Positions 24,350-33,170 of a stretch of 49,237 nt of DNA are shown here, piece after piece. Under the pieces are notes generated by a model, which saw only the letters and a program-made list of their open reading frames with translations, had not been told where the DNA came from and did not search any database. The stretch lies in the NCBI GenBank assembly GCA_035995165.1, contig DASYKU010000045.1:1-49237 (forward strand). The letters run 5' to 3'. A program made the position numbers and the translations under genes. Positions within the stretch are counted from its first letter, which is position 1. Each line of letters opens with the position of its first letter. Source of the stretch: Mycobacteriales bacterium. Its GTDB lineage: Bacteria; Actinomycetota; Actinomycetes; Mycobacteriales; CADCTP01.

Positions 24350-25530
24350 CCGGCCCGCTGGCGGGGATCCGGGTCATCGAGGCCGGCCAGCTGCTGGCCG
24401 GGCCGTTCTGCGGCCAGCTGCTCGGCGATCTCGGCGCCGAGGTCATCAAGATCGAGGCACCCGGCGCCGGCGACCCGATGCGCCAGTGGGGCCGGGAGAA
24501 GCCGCACGGGCAGTCGCTCTGGTGGCCGGTCGTCGCCCGCAACAAGAAGTCGGTCGTGCTGAACCTGCGGACCGAGCCCGGCCAGGAGGCCGTCCGCCGG
24601 CTGGCCGCGGTCAGCGACGTGCTCATCGAGAACTTCCGGCCCGGCACGCTGGAGCGCTGGGGCCTCGGCTACGACACGCTCGCCGGGATCAACCCGCGCC
24701 TCGTGCTGACCCGGGTCACCGGCTTCGGCCAGACCGGCCCGTACGCGCCCCGGGCCGGGTTCGGCTCGATCGGCGAGGCGATGGGCGGCCTGCGGTACGT
24801 GCTGGGCGAGGCCGACCGGGCGCCGTCCCGGGCCGGCATCTCCATCGGCGACTCGCTCGCCGCGACGTACGCCTGCATCGGGACGCTGGCCGCGCTGCAG
24901 GAGCGGGAGCGCTCCGGCCGCGGCCAGGTCGTCGACTCCGCCATCTACGAGGCGGTGCTGGCGATGATGGAGAGCCTGGTCACCGAGTGGCAGGTGGCCG
25001 GCTACCAGCGGGAGCGCACCGGCGCGATCCTGCCGAACATCGCACCGTCCAATGTGTACCCGACCGCGGACGGGCAGACGATCCTCATCGCCGCCAACCA
25101 GGACTCGGTCTTCCGCCGGCTGGTGACCGCGATGGGCGAGCCCGAGCTCGCCGACGACCCCCGCTACGTCAGCCACGGCGCCCGCGGCCTGCACCAGGTC
25201 GAGCTCGACGAGCACATCGCGGCCTGGTCGGCCCGGATCGGGGCCGACCCGCTGCTGGCGCTGCTGGACGCCGCCGGGGTGCCCGCGGGCCGGATCTACC
25301 GGGCCGAGGACATGCTGAGCGACCCGCACATGATCGAGCGCGAGTCACTCGTGACCGTCCCGGACCCGGACTTCGGCGAGCTGACGATGCAGAACGTCGC
25401 CCCGCGGCTGTCCCGGACCCCGGGCTCGATCCGCTGGACCGGTCCCGCGCTCGGCCAGCACACGTACGAGGTCCTGCACGACCTGCTCGGCTACTCCGAC
25501 GCCGAGACCGCCGCCCTGTCCAGCGGCTGA
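24346..25530 (+). CDS. CaiB/BaiF-family (class III) CoA-transferase
   Basis: A 394-residue protein of the formyl-CoA transferase family. Landmarks: GIRVIEAGQLLAGPFCGQLLGDLGAEVIKIEAPGAGDPMR at the N-terminus, LIENFRPGTLERWGLGYD, TRVTGFGQTGPYA, and GISIGDSLAATYACIGTLAAL, where Asp169 matches the catalytic aspartate that forms the acyl-CoA anhydride. It moves CoA between carboxylic acids. It is translationally coupled to the GntR gene and lies 39 bp before hyuA. Its place in a hydantoin-type pathway is unclear; it may activate the acid released, or mark a different substrate for the operon. Confidence 0.93.
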   Translation: MTGPLAGIRVIEAGQLLAGPFCGQLLGDLGAEVIKIEAPGAGDPMRQWGREKPHGQSLWWPVVARNKKSVVLNLRTEPGQEAVRRLAAVSDVLIENFRPGTLERWGLGYDTLAGINPRLVLTRVTGFGQTGPYAPRAGFGSIGEAMGGLRYVLGEADRAPSRAGISIGDSLAATYACIGTLAALQERERSGRGQVVDSAIYEAVLAMMESLVTEWQVAGYQRERTGAILPNIAPSNVYPTADGQTILIAANQDSVFRRLVTAMGEPELADDPRYVSHGARGLHQVELDEHIAAWSARIGADPLLALLDAAGVPAGRIYRAEDMLSDPHMIERESLVTVPDPDFGELTMQNVAPRLSRTPGSIRWTGPALGQHTYEVLHDLLGYSDAETAALSSG

Positions 25531-25569
25531 ACCCTTCCTGCCCCGACCCTTGCAGACGCGGGAGACGAC

Positions 25570-27624
25570 ATGACCTACCGGCTCGGAGTCGACGTCGGCG
25601 GCACCTTCACCGACCTGTTGCTCATCGACGAGGACACCGGGGCGACCCACCGGGCCAAGACCCCGTCCACCCCGGCCGACCAGTCCGCCGGCGTGCTGGT
25701 CGGCATCGACAAGGTCTGCGCGCTGGCCGGGATCGAGCCGGCCCAGATCGAGCACGTCATGCACGGCACCACGGTGGCCACGAACGCCGTGCTGGAGGGG
25801 AAGGGCGCCGTGGTCGGGCTGATCGTGACCCGCGGCTTCCGGCAGGTGCTGCAGGTGGCCCGCTCGTTCGTCCCGGGCGGGCTGGCGGCCTGGATCATCT
25901 GGCCGAAGCCGGAACCCCTGGCCGCGCTGGAGAACACGGTCGAGGCCATCGAGCGGGTGGACGCCCGCGGCGAGGTCGTCACCGAGCTGGACGAGGCCGA
26001 CCTGCTGCCGAAGCTGGCCTACCTGCGGTCGCAGGGGGTCGACGCGGTCACGGTCGCGCTGGTCAACTCCTTCGCCAACCCGGCCCACGAGCAGCGGATC
26101 GCCGAGCTGGTCGCGACGGAGCTGCCCGGCATCCCGGTCTCGCTGAGCAGCGTGATCCTGCCGGAGATCCGCGAGTACGAGCGGACGCTGACCACGGTGG
26201 CCAACTCCTACGTCCGGCCGACGGTCGGGCGCTATCTGGAGAACCTGGAGAAGGCCCTGCGGGGCAAGCAGATCGGCGGCACCCTGCACGTGCTGCGCTC
26301 CGACGGCGGGCTGTCCGGGGTGGCCGCCGCGACCGAGGCGCCGGTGCAGCTGCTCATGTCCGGACCGGCCGGCGGCGTCTCCGGCGCGTCCTGGGTCGCG
26401 CGCCAGAGCGGCTTCGAGAACCTGCTGAGCTTCGACATGGGCGGTACCAGCACCGACGTCGCGCTGGTCCAGGACGGCAAGCCCCGCATCGGCCGGGAGA
26501 CCACGGTCGGCTCGCTGAACGTCCGAGCGTCCTCTGTGGACGTCCGCACGGTGGGCGCGGGCGGCGGCTCGATCGCGCACGTGCCCGAGCTGACCAGGGC
26601 GCTGCGGGTCGGGCCGCAGTCGGCCGGCGCCGAACCGGGCCCGGCCGCGTACGGGCGGGGCGGCAGGTCGGCGACGGTGACCGACGCCAACGTGGTGCTC
26701 GGCTACCTGCCGCCCAGCCTGGTCGGCGGCGAGATGGCGCTGGACGTGGACGCCGCCCGGGCGGCGGTCCAGGCGGTCGCCGACGCGATGGGCCTGCCCG
26801 ACGCGGAGACCGCGGCCGCCGGCATCATCGACATCGTCAACGAGAACATGTTCGGCGCGCTGCGGCTGGTCTCGGTCCAGCAGGGGTACGACCCGCGCGA
26901 CTTCTCCCTCGTCGCCTTCGGCGGGGCCGGCCCGCTGCACGCCAACGCGCTGGCGAAGCTGCTCGGCTCCTGGCCGCTGATCGTGCCGCCCAGCCCGGGC
27001 GTGCTCTGCGCGTACGGGGACGCGACGACGAGCCTGCGCAACGAGAGCGCGCGTACGTTCATCCGCCGCTTCGGCGAGACCTCCGACACCGAGGTCGCGG
27101 CCGAGCTGGCGGCGCTGGCCGCCGACGCCCAGGCCCAGCTCGACGCCGAGGGCGTGGCCCGGGCCGACCAGGAGGTCGGCTACCAGGTCGACGTGCGCTA
27201 CCACGGGCAGGGCTTCGAGGTCCCGGTCGACGTGGACCTGGACCGCGTCGAGCTCGGCGCGGTCGGCGCTGCCTTCGACGTGGAGCACGAGCGGTTGTTC
27301 ACCTTCGCCTCCGACGCCGAGCACGAGCTGGTCAACCTGCGCGCGGTGGTCACCGGCCGGCCGCCGCGCGTGAGCGCACCGCTGGTCCCCACCGGCGACG
27401 CCGACCCGGGCGCGGCCCGGACCGGCGAGACCAAGGTCTACGTCGACGGCGGCTGGACCCAGGCCCAGCTCTACGACCGCGCGCTGCTGGCGGCCGGCAA
27501 CGTCGTCCCCGGCCCGGCCGTGATCACCGAGATGGACTCCACCACGCTCGTGCTGCCCGGGCACGCCGGCACCGTCGACGCCGTCGGCTCGATCCTCATC
27601 CGTCCGATCCCCGCGGGAGCGTGA
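25570..27624 (+). CDS. hyuA: hydantoinase/oxoprolinase subunit A (HyuA-like)
   Basis: A 684-residue protein covering the usual HyuA length. Residues 1-30 hold LGVDVGGTFTDLLLIDEDTG (phosphate-binding loop of the sugar-kinase/actin fold), then HGTTVATNAVLEGKGA near 65-80. The hydantoinase A core follows (LLSFDMGGTSTDVALVQDG near 290; GAGGGSIAHV; GPQSAGAEPGPAAYGRGG; VAFGGAGPLHANALAK). These subunits bind ATP and, with HyuB, open cyclic amides such as 5-oxoproline or N-methylhydantoin, or carboxylate ketones. GGGAG precedes the ATG, and hyuB begins 3 bp after the stop. Confidence 0.92.
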   Translation: MTYRLGVDVGGTFTDLLLIDEDTGATHRAKTPSTPADQSAGVLVGIDKVCALAGIEPAQIEHVMHGTTVATNAVLEGKGAVVGLIVTRGFRQVLQVARSFVPGGLAAWIIWPKPEPLAALENTVEAIERVDARGEVVTELDEADLLPKLAYLRSQGVDAVTVALVNSFANPAHEQRIAELVATELPGIPVSLSSVILPEIREYERTLTTVANSYVRPTVGRYLENLEKALRGKQIGGTLHVLRSDGGLSGVAAATEAPVQLLMSGPAGGVSGASWVARQSGFENLLSFDMGGTSTDVALVQDGKPRIGRETTVGSLNVRASSVDVRTVGAGGGSIAHVPELTRALRVGPQSAGAEPGPAAYGRGGRSATVTDANVVLGYLPPSLVGGEMALDVDAARAAVQAVADAMGLPDAETAAAGIIDIVNENMFGALRLVSVQQGYDPRDFSLVAFGGAGPLHANALAKLLGSWPLIVPPSPGVLCAYGDATTSLRNESARTFIRRFGETSDTEVAAELAALAADAQAQLDAEGVARADQEVGYQVDVRYHGQGFEVPVDVDLDRVELGAVGAAFDVEHERLFTFASDAEHELVNLRAVVTGRPPRVSAPLVPTGDADPGAARTGETKVYVDGGWTQAQLYDRALLAAGNVVPGPAVITEMDSTTLVLPGHAGTVDAVGSILIRPIPAGA

Positions 27625-27627
27625 CCC

Positions 27628-29499
27628 ATGGCCACCCTGGTCGAGACCACCACGACCCCGCTCGCGCGGGCGGACGTGGACCCCGTCACCGTCGACATCA
27701 TCGAGAATGCCCTGCGCAACGCCCGCTACGAGATGGACGCCGTGCTGTTCCGGACGGCGATGAGCCCGGGGATCCGGGAGCAGCACGACGAGTTCCCGCT
27801 GATCGCCGACCCGGACGGGAAGATGGTGGTCGGCCAGTTCGGACTGTCCATCCCGGACTTCCTGGCCGGCTTCGACGGGACGGTCGAAGAGGGCGACATC
27901 CTCATGACCTCCGACCCGTACGCGTGCGGCGCCGCGATCAGCCACGCCAACGACTGGCTCGTGGTGCTGCCGATCTTCCACGGCGGCCGGATCGTCGGCT
28001 GGGCCGCGATGTTCGGCCACATGACCGACGTCGGCGGCAAGGTCCCGGGCTCGCTGCCGACCGACGCCACCTCCGTCTACGAGGAGGGCGTGCTGGTCCC
28101 GCCGTTCAAGCTGTACAAGAAGGGCGAGCTCAACGCCGAGATGCTGGGCCTGATCCTCAACCAGGTCCGGATGAAGGAGTGGAACCGCAGCGACCTCAAC
28201 GCGATCGTCGCCGCCTGCCGGACCGCCGCCCGCCGGGTGGCCGAGCTCTGCGACCGCTTCGGCCCGGAGACGTACGTGTCCACTTTGGACGCCCTGCTGC
28301 AGCGCAACTTCGACGCGATGAAGCAGCTGATCGCGACGACGATCCCGGCCGACGAGACGCTCACGTTCACCGACTACATCTGCGACGACGGGATGGGGTT
28401 CGGGCCGTACAAGATCCACTGCTCGATGTACCGGGAGGGCGACGGGGTCGTCCTGGACTTCGAGGGGACCGATCCGCAGTCGCCCGGGTCGATCAACTAC
28501 TACCTCAACGAGAACCTCTACAAGATGTTCTTCGGGATCTACATGATCATGGTTTTCGACCCGCAGATCCTCTGGAACGACGGGTTCTACCCGCTGGTCG
28601 ACGTCCGGATCCCGCAGGGCACGCTGCTCAAGCCCGACTACCCGGCGGCGCTGTCCTGCCGGACGCACGGACTCGGCCGGATCTTCGACATCCTCGGCGG
28701 GCTGCTCGGCCAGCGGCAGCCGGAGTTCCTCTGCGCGGCCGGGTTCTCCTCCTCGCCGCACCTGATGTACAGCGGCAACCGGGCCGACGGCGAGTGGTTC
28801 CAGCTCTACCAGATCGGCTTCGGCGGGATCCCGGGCCGGCCGTTCGGCGACGGGCCGGACGGACACTCGCTCTGGCCGTCGTTCTCCAACGTGCCGAACG
28901 AGTTCCTGGAGGCGTACTTCCCGCTGCGGATCGAGTCGTACGAGACCGTGCCGGACTCCGGCGGGCCCGGGTTCTTCCGCGGCGGCAACGGGATCGACGT
29001 GGTCTACCGGTTCCTGGAGCCGGGCACCGTCTCCATCCACGACGACCGCTGGTTCACCTACCCCTGGGGCGTCAACGGCGGCGAGCCCGGGATGCGCTCG
29101 CGCAAGTGGCTGGCGCGGCCGGACGGGTCGCGGGAGGTGCTGCCGAGCAAGTGCGACAACGTGAAGGTCACGCCCGGGGACGTGCTGCACTACGTGACCT
29201 GGGGCGGCGGCGGGTGGGGCGACCCGTACACGCGGGATGCCGGGCTGGTCGCGCTGGAGGTCCGGCGCGGGCTGGTCTCCGCCGACGGCGCCGCCCGGTA
29301 CGGCGTGGTGCTGGCCGCGGACGGGACCGCCGACGCGGACGCGACCGCGGCCTTGCGGGAGCGGCTGACGGCCGAGCGCGGCGACACCCAGATCTTCGTC
29401 TACGGGCCGAGCATCGAGGAGCTGCGGGAGCGGTGCCTGGAGGAGACCGGCCTGCCCGCGCCCCGGCCGCCCACATTCCGCGCCGGGGTCCCGGCGTGA
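27628..29499 (+). CDS. hyuB: hydantoinase/oxoprolinase subunit B (HyuB-like)
   Basis: A 623-residue partner of HyuA. Family landmarks are DPVTVDIIENALRNARYEMDAVLFRTAMSPGIREQHDEFPLIAD (residues about 14-55), DPYACGAAISHANDWLVVLPIFHGGRIVGWAAMFGHMTDVGG (about 93-135), LPQ-type closing sequence LPSKCDNVKVTPGDVLHYVTWGGGGWGDP (about 510-540). The catalytic site for amide opening or carboxylation lies in this subunit. The stop overlaps the GTG of the next gene (GTGA), so hyuA, hyuB and the amidase are tightly coupled. It carries one copy of the GTCCACTTTGGAC word at 28278. Confidence 0.92.
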   Translation: MATLVETTTTPLARADVDPVTVDIIENALRNARYEMDAVLFRTAMSPGIREQHDEFPLIADPDGKMVVGQFGLSIPDFLAGFDGTVEEGDILMTSDPYACGAAISHANDWLVVLPIFHGGRIVGWAAMFGHMTDVGGKVPGSLPTDATSVYEEGVLVPPFKLYKKGELNAEMLGLILNQVRMKEWNRSDLNAIVAACRTAARRVAELCDRFGPETYVSTLDALLQRNFDAMKQLIATTIPADETLTFTDYICDDGMGFGPYKIHCSMYREGDGVVLDFEGTDPQSPGSINYYLNENLYKMFFGIYMIMVFDPQILWNDGFYPLVDVRIPQGTLLKPDYPAALSCRTHGLGRIFDILGGLLGQRQPEFLCAAGFSSSPHLMYSGNRADGEWFQLYQIGFGGIPGRPFGDGPDGHSLWPSFSNVPNEFLEAYFPLRIESYETVPDSGGPGFFRGGNGIDVVYRFLEPGTVSIHDDRWFTYPWGVNGGEPGMRSRKWLARPDGSREVLPSKCDNVKVTPGDVLHYVTWGGGGWGDPYTRDAGLVALEVRRGLVSADGAARYGVVLAADGTADADATAALRERLTAERGDTQIFVYGPSIEELRERCLEETGLPAPRPPTFRAGVPA

Positions 29500-30125
29500 G
29501 CTCCGACCTCGGGGCGGAGTACGTCGAGCACGGGTTCGGCGCCGGGCTGGGATTCGGCGCCGCGCCCGCGGTCGTCGCCGTCGACATCGCGCTGGCGTAC
29601 CTGGAGAAGGACTCGCCGCTCTACGCCGGCGTCGAGGACGCGGTCGCCTCGGCCGCCCGGGTCATCGCCGCGGCCCGGGCGGCCGGCGTCCCGGTCGTGC
29701 ACACCCGGGTGCGGTACCAGCCCGGCGGCCTCGACGGCGGCCTGTTCCGGCGCAAAGTGCCCTCGCTCTGGGTGTTCGACGAGGGCTGCGCGCTGGGCGA
29801 GCCGGCGCCCGCGGTCGCGCCGGCCCCGGGCGAGGTCGTCGTGCTCAAGCAGTACGCGTCGGGCTTCTTCGGCACCTCCCTCGCCTCGACCCTGCGCGCG
29901 CTCGGTGTCGACACCACCGTCATCGTCGGTCTGACGACCAGTGGCTGCGTCCGCGCCACCGCCCTCGACGCGATGCAGCACGGGTTCGTCCCGATCGTCG
30001 TCCGCGACGCCGTCGGCGACCGGGACGAACGTCCGCACGAGGCCAACCTCCTCGATCTCCAGGCCAAGTACGCCGACGTCGTCTCCGAGGCCGACACGCT
30101 GCGGGTCTTCACAGCGTTCGCTTAG
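29496..30125 (+). CDS. isochorismatase-fold amidohydrolase (N-carbamoylsarcosine amidase-like)
   Basis: A 209-residue cysteine hydrolase. The Asp-Lys-Cys triad is visible: Asp30 in PAVVAVDIALAY, Lys118 in EVVVLKQYASGFFGT, Cys151 in VGLTTSGCVRATALDAM, followed by a cis-peptide-type loop (VIVGLTTSG). Family members hydrolyse isochorismate, nicotinamide, maleamate or N-carbamoylsarcosine. Position after hyuAB, with a GTGA start overlap, favours an N-carbamoyl amino acid as substrate, releasing CO2 and ammonia as in N-methylhydantoin breakdown. That substrate is inference; the fold and triad are firm. Confidence 0.88.
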   Translation: MSSDLGAEYVEHGFGAGLGFGAAPAVVAVDIALAYLEKDSPLYAGVEDAVASAARVIAAARAAGVPVVHTRVRYQPGGLDGGLFRRKVPSLWVFDEGCALGEPAPAVAPAPGEVVVLKQYASGFFGTSLASTLRALGVDTTVIVGLTTSGCVRATALDAMQHGFVPIVVRDAVGDRDERPHEANLLDLQAKYADVVSEADTLRVFTAFA

Positions 30126-30170
30126 GCGCGCGGCTGAACCGCGTCAGCTACCGGGCCCGTGCTCCCGGAC

Positions 30171-30572
30171 ATGAAGAGACTCGTCACGCTCGGCGTGGGC
30201 GCGGCCGCCGTCGCGCTCACGATCGCGGCCTGCTCGTCCGGAAGCAGCGGCTCCAGCTCGGCCGCGCCCAGCAGCGCCAGCACCACCAGCGCGTCCAGCG
30301 GTTCCTCCACCGCCGCGGGTGCGATCACTATCCAGAGCTTCGCCTTCGGCTCCCCGCTCACGGTCGCCCCGGGCACCACGATCACCGTCACGAACAAGGA
30401 CCCGGTGGACCACGACGTCGTCTCCGACGACGCCGGCATGTTCCGGACCCCGGCGATCCACCAGAACGAGAGCGCCACGTTCACCGCGCCCACCGCGCCC
30501 GGGACGTACAAGTTCAGCTGCACCTTCCACCCCCAGATGAAGGGCATCGGCACCCTCATCGTCCAGGGCTGA
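30171..30572 (+). CDS. cupredoxin-domain lipoprotein
   Basis: A 133-residue exported copper protein. Residues 1-20 are a lipoprotein signal with lipobox TIAAC (Cys21), followed by a Ser/Ala-rich linker to about residue 50. The plastocyanin-like domain (51-133) has all four type-1 copper ligands: His81 in DPVDHDVVSDD and Cys117, His120, Met123 in FSCTFHPQM. It should carry electrons or bind copper on the outer face of the membrane. The start is set at 30171 (MKRLVTLG) rather than 12 bp earlier because the basic n-region of the signal begins there. Confidence 0.88.
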   Translation: MKRLVTLGVGAAAVALTIAACSSGSSGSSSAAPSSASTTSASSGSSTAAGAITIQSFAFGSPLTVAPGTTITVTNKDPVDHDVVSDDAGMFRTPAIHQNESATFTAPTAPGTYKFSCTFHPQMKGIGTLIVQG

Positions 30573-30577
30573 CCCCC

Positions 30578-31011
30578 TCACCCGTCCTCCGGACCGGAAC
30601 CGCCCTGCTCGGTCCCGGACCGGCCGGACTTGTCCGGAACGCTGTCGATGACCTGCTCGGCCCCGTCGTCGATGAACCTGGTCACCAGGTGCTGCGAAGC
30701 CGAGCAGGACCGCCCGGGCCAGGATCTGGCCCTGGTCGTCCAGTGTGGACAGTCCAGGGATGAACTCGCCGCGCACCAGCAGCAGCCCCACGACCCCGGT
30801 CAGCGCACCGCTGGGAAGCTGGTTGAGGCTCAGCACGACCGAGGCGCCGCGCGTCGCTGAAGCACAGCGGGATCGCGGCCGGCTCGATCGCGCCGACGAC
30901 ACAGATCACGATCGCCATCACGGACAGCACCGAGGTCGAGATGACGAGGACGCTGCGGAAACCGCGCGCCTGGACGTGCAATTCGTCCGCGGTCTCGTCG
31001 GACACCGGCAT
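30578..31011 (-). pseudogene. frameshifted small membrane-protein gene
   Basis: The reverse strand from the ATG at 31011 reads MPVSDETADELHVQARGFRS, then a membrane helix VLVISTSVLSVMAIVICVVG and AAIPLCFSDAR, where the frame breaks near 30850. In the next frame it continues ASVVLSLNQLPSGALTGVVG and LTTLDD-like text to VLLGFA, breaks again near 30695, then continues QHLVTRFIDDGAEQVIDSVP to a TGA at 30578. Restoring a CG/GC dinucleotide in each GCGC-rich run gives a continuous frame of about 145 residues. Either a decayed gene or two sequencing errors. It lies 77 bp downstream of the metallophosphoesterase gene. Function unknown. Confidence 0.7.
30738..30750. repeat. variant of the palindromic word (GTCCAGTGTGGAC)
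   Basis: Extends rightward to AGTCCA, so on the minus strand it reads TGGACTGTCCACACTGGAC, within the pseudogene (Gly-Leu-Ser-Thr-Leu-Asp). One of the scattered copies of the GGACTGTCCACTGTGGAC word. Confidence 0.6.
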
Positions 31012-31088
31012 GGCCTCGCGCAGGGTGGCCCGCTGCACCGGCAGCGTCGGGGAGTCCTCGACCCGGGGCGCCCGTTCGGACGTGGCGG

Positions 31089-32426
31089 TCAGACGATCTG
31101 TTCGGTGTGGGTGAGGGTGCCGTCGTCGTCGACGTAGCGGACCTCGATGCGGTCGCCGTCGAGGTCCAGGACGGCGAAACCGAAGCGCCGCCAGGCCTTC
31201 CCGCCGGAGCGGACCGTCCGGGTGCTGCGCCAGGTGATGCCCGGCTCGCTGCCGGCCGGCGGCTCGGGCTCCGGCAGGATCGGCACCCCGCCGTTGCCGA
31301 GGCAGCGCGGGTACCGGACCCCGCCGGTCTCCTCGTACGTGATCGCACGGTGCTCGTGCCCCCACCACCAGGCGGTGACCCGGCCCGCGCCGAGCACCGG
31401 CGCGAGCTTGGCCGGCAGGGTGTCGCCGAGGTCGCCGGTCTCGTACACGGAGGCGAGCTGGTGGTGGCTGAACAGGACGAGCTTGCGCCCCTCCCCCGCG
31501 ACCTCGGCGACGTACCCGGCCTGCGGGTCCTCCAGGACCCCGACCTGGCCGTCGGAGACGACGTCGCCGTCCCAGGCGGTGTCGAGACCGACGAAGTCCC
31601 AGACCGGGGAACGCAGCCGGAAGAAGCTCGTGGCCGCGCCGTCCGGTGAGCGCTGGGCGGCGAAGCGCGGGTCGGCGAGCAGGGTGGCGAAGTAGCCGAA
31701 GCCGCCGCTGTACATGTCGTGGTTGCCGTTGAGCGACCAGGACGTCACGCCGACCGCGGCCTGCTCGGCGGTCACCGGCCAGAACGCGAGGAACCGGTCG
31801 CGGTCCTCGCTGTCCAGGCCGGAGTAGTAGACGTCGCCGAGGTGGATCACGTGCACCTGCCGGCCGGCCGCCAGCGCCGCGCGGACCTCCTCCTGCATGT
31901 GGGTGGCGACGTCGCGGGCCCGCGGCAGGCCCGTACCCCAGTCGCCGACGACGACCAGCCGCGCGTCCGCCGCGATCTCGCGCTCGGCCGGGTACGGGTT
32001 GAAGTCGTGGTTGCCGCCGGCGAGCTTCGCCAGCACGCCACGGGCGATCCCGAGATACCAGTCCGGGTCCCGGGCGGTGAACGAGCCGGGCGCCAGGTGC
32101 AGCAGCCGTTCGACCGCGGCGACGATCCGGACCCAGAGGCCGCGGGCGGGCTGCTCGGCCAGCGCCTCGTCGACGTGGCTCTGGACCAGGCTCACGAACG
32201 GCGCCCGGGAGAAGTACGGCACGCCGCGCGGCCCGCCGCCCGAGGACGGATCCCGGCCGACGTCGGCCGGGATCACGGTCTCGACCTTCGCCCGCGGGTG
32301 GCCGTCGCCCGGGATCTGCTCGGCCGCGGCGGCGACCGCGTCCTGCAGGCGCGGGTCCGCGAGCGCGTCCCGGACGCGGTCCACGTGCGCCCGCACCCGC
32401 CGCCGATCACTGGCCTCCGCCCGCAC
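31089..32426 (-). CDS. calcineurin-like metallophosphoesterase
   Basis: A 445-residue soluble protein. Residues about 1-150 are a helical extension of unknown role. From about 155 the dinuclear-metal phosphoesterase motifs follow in order: VVVGDWGTG (D), VIHLGDVYYSG (GD), SLNGNHDMYSGG (GNHD), LVLFSHHQLAS (H) and WWWGHEHRAIT (GHEH). It would hydrolyse a phosphomono- or diester; no signal peptide is seen, so it acts in the cytoplasm. The start is GTG at 32426. It lies between the secreted barrel protein gene and the pseudogene, all on the minus strand. Confidence 0.9.
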   Translation of the reverse strand: MRAEASDRRRVRAHVDRVRDALADPRLQDAVAAAAEQIPGDGHPRAKVETVIPADVGRDPSSGGGPRGVPYFSRAPFVSLVQSHVDEALAEQPARGLWVRIVAAVERLLHLAPGSFTARDPDWYLGIARGVLAKLAGGNHDFNPYPAEREIAADARLVVVGDWGTGLPRARDVATHMQEEVRAALAAGRQVHVIHLGDVYYSGLDSEDRDRFLAFWPVTAEQAAVGVTSWSLNGNHDMYSGGFGYFATLLADPRFAAQRSPDGAATSFFRLRSPVWDFVGLDTAWDGDVVSDGQVGVLEDPQAGYVAEVAGEGRKLVLFSHHQLASVYETGDLGDTLPAKLAPVLGAGRVTAWWWGHEHRAITYEETGGVRYPRCLGNGGVPILPEPEPPAGSEPGITWRSTRTVRSGGKAWRRFGFAVLDLDGDRIEVRYVDDDGTLTHTEQIV

Positions 32427-32447
32427 CCGGGCGAGGCTAGTCGCGCC

Positions 32448-32942
32448 TCAGCCGAGGGTCAGGGTGAGGGTGCCGGTGCCGTCGCCGAGCTCGGTGAGGT
32501 CGAAGCGGCCGGCGGCGCCCGTGTACGGGCCGGTGCCGCCGGTGATCGCCAGGTGCTTGCCGGGATCGGTGCTGGCCAGCCCCTGGGCGGTGATCTGCCC
32601 GCCGGCCAGCTGCAGGCTGACGGTGTAGTTCAGCTGCACGCCGGTGGAGTCGACCTTGGTGATGACGCCGGTGCCGCCCTCGGTGCCGACCGTACGGCCG
32701 GCCCGGTCGGTCAGGACGTCGCTGAAGACGGTGTAGTCGCCGGGCCGGAAGTCGCCGTCGCCGGTCTGCAGCGGCGGCACGTCGATGATCGTGAACGGGC
32801 TGAACTGGACCCCGAACCGCAGCACCTGCGGACGGGACGCGGCGTCGGCGGGCGAGCCGGCGGCGACGGTGACAGCGCCGGCCGCGAGCAGGGCGGTCGC
32901 GGCGGCCGCGATCAGGGCCGGGCGGCGGAAGGTGGCGGGCAT
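32448..32942 (-). CDS. secreted allene-oxide-cyclase/dirigent-like barrel protein
   Basis: A 164-residue exported protein. Residues 1-35 are a Sec signal (ALIAAAATALLAAGAVTVAA ... ADAA). The mature part has alternating strands typical of the allene oxide cyclase/dirigent-like barrel: GDFRPGDYTVFSDVLTDRAGRTVG, then VQLNYTVSLQLAGGQITAQG and AITGGTGPYTGAAGRFDLTEL (the GGTGxYxGAxG loop seen in this fold). Its role in bacteria is unknown; ligand binding is a guess. It precedes the metallophosphoesterase gene by 21 bp on the same strand, so they may be cotranscribed. Confidence 0.7.
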   Translation of the reverse strand: MPATFRRPALIAAAATALLAAGAVTVAAGSPADAASRPQVLRFGVQFSPFTIIDVPPLQTGDGDFRPGDYTVFSDVLTDRAGRTVGTEGGTGVITKVDSTGVQLNYTVSLQLAGGQITAQGLASTDPGKHLAITGGTGPYTGAAGRFDLTELGDGTGTLTLTLG

Positions 32943-33170
32943 CGGAAGACCTCCGGGTGAGGGGAACGGGAACGTCTCCACGATGGGCGGGCGGAGCCCT
33001 CGCGTCGTCGGGCTCCCGGCCGACACCTGCCGTCGGTCGCACGGCCGCCGCTCGTCCGCACGGCCGACCCCGGACGGTCCGCCGGTCGGGTCCGGGACCG
33101 CCGTCGTCGGCCGCGGGGCGTACGCCGTCGGGGCGACGACGGCGGGCGCGGCCGTGCCTAGGGTGAGCCC

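Noticed and set aside
30159-30170. Earlier ATG for the cupredoxin
   Set aside because: Adds MLPD before the basic start of the signal peptide, which is unusual for lipoprotein signals.
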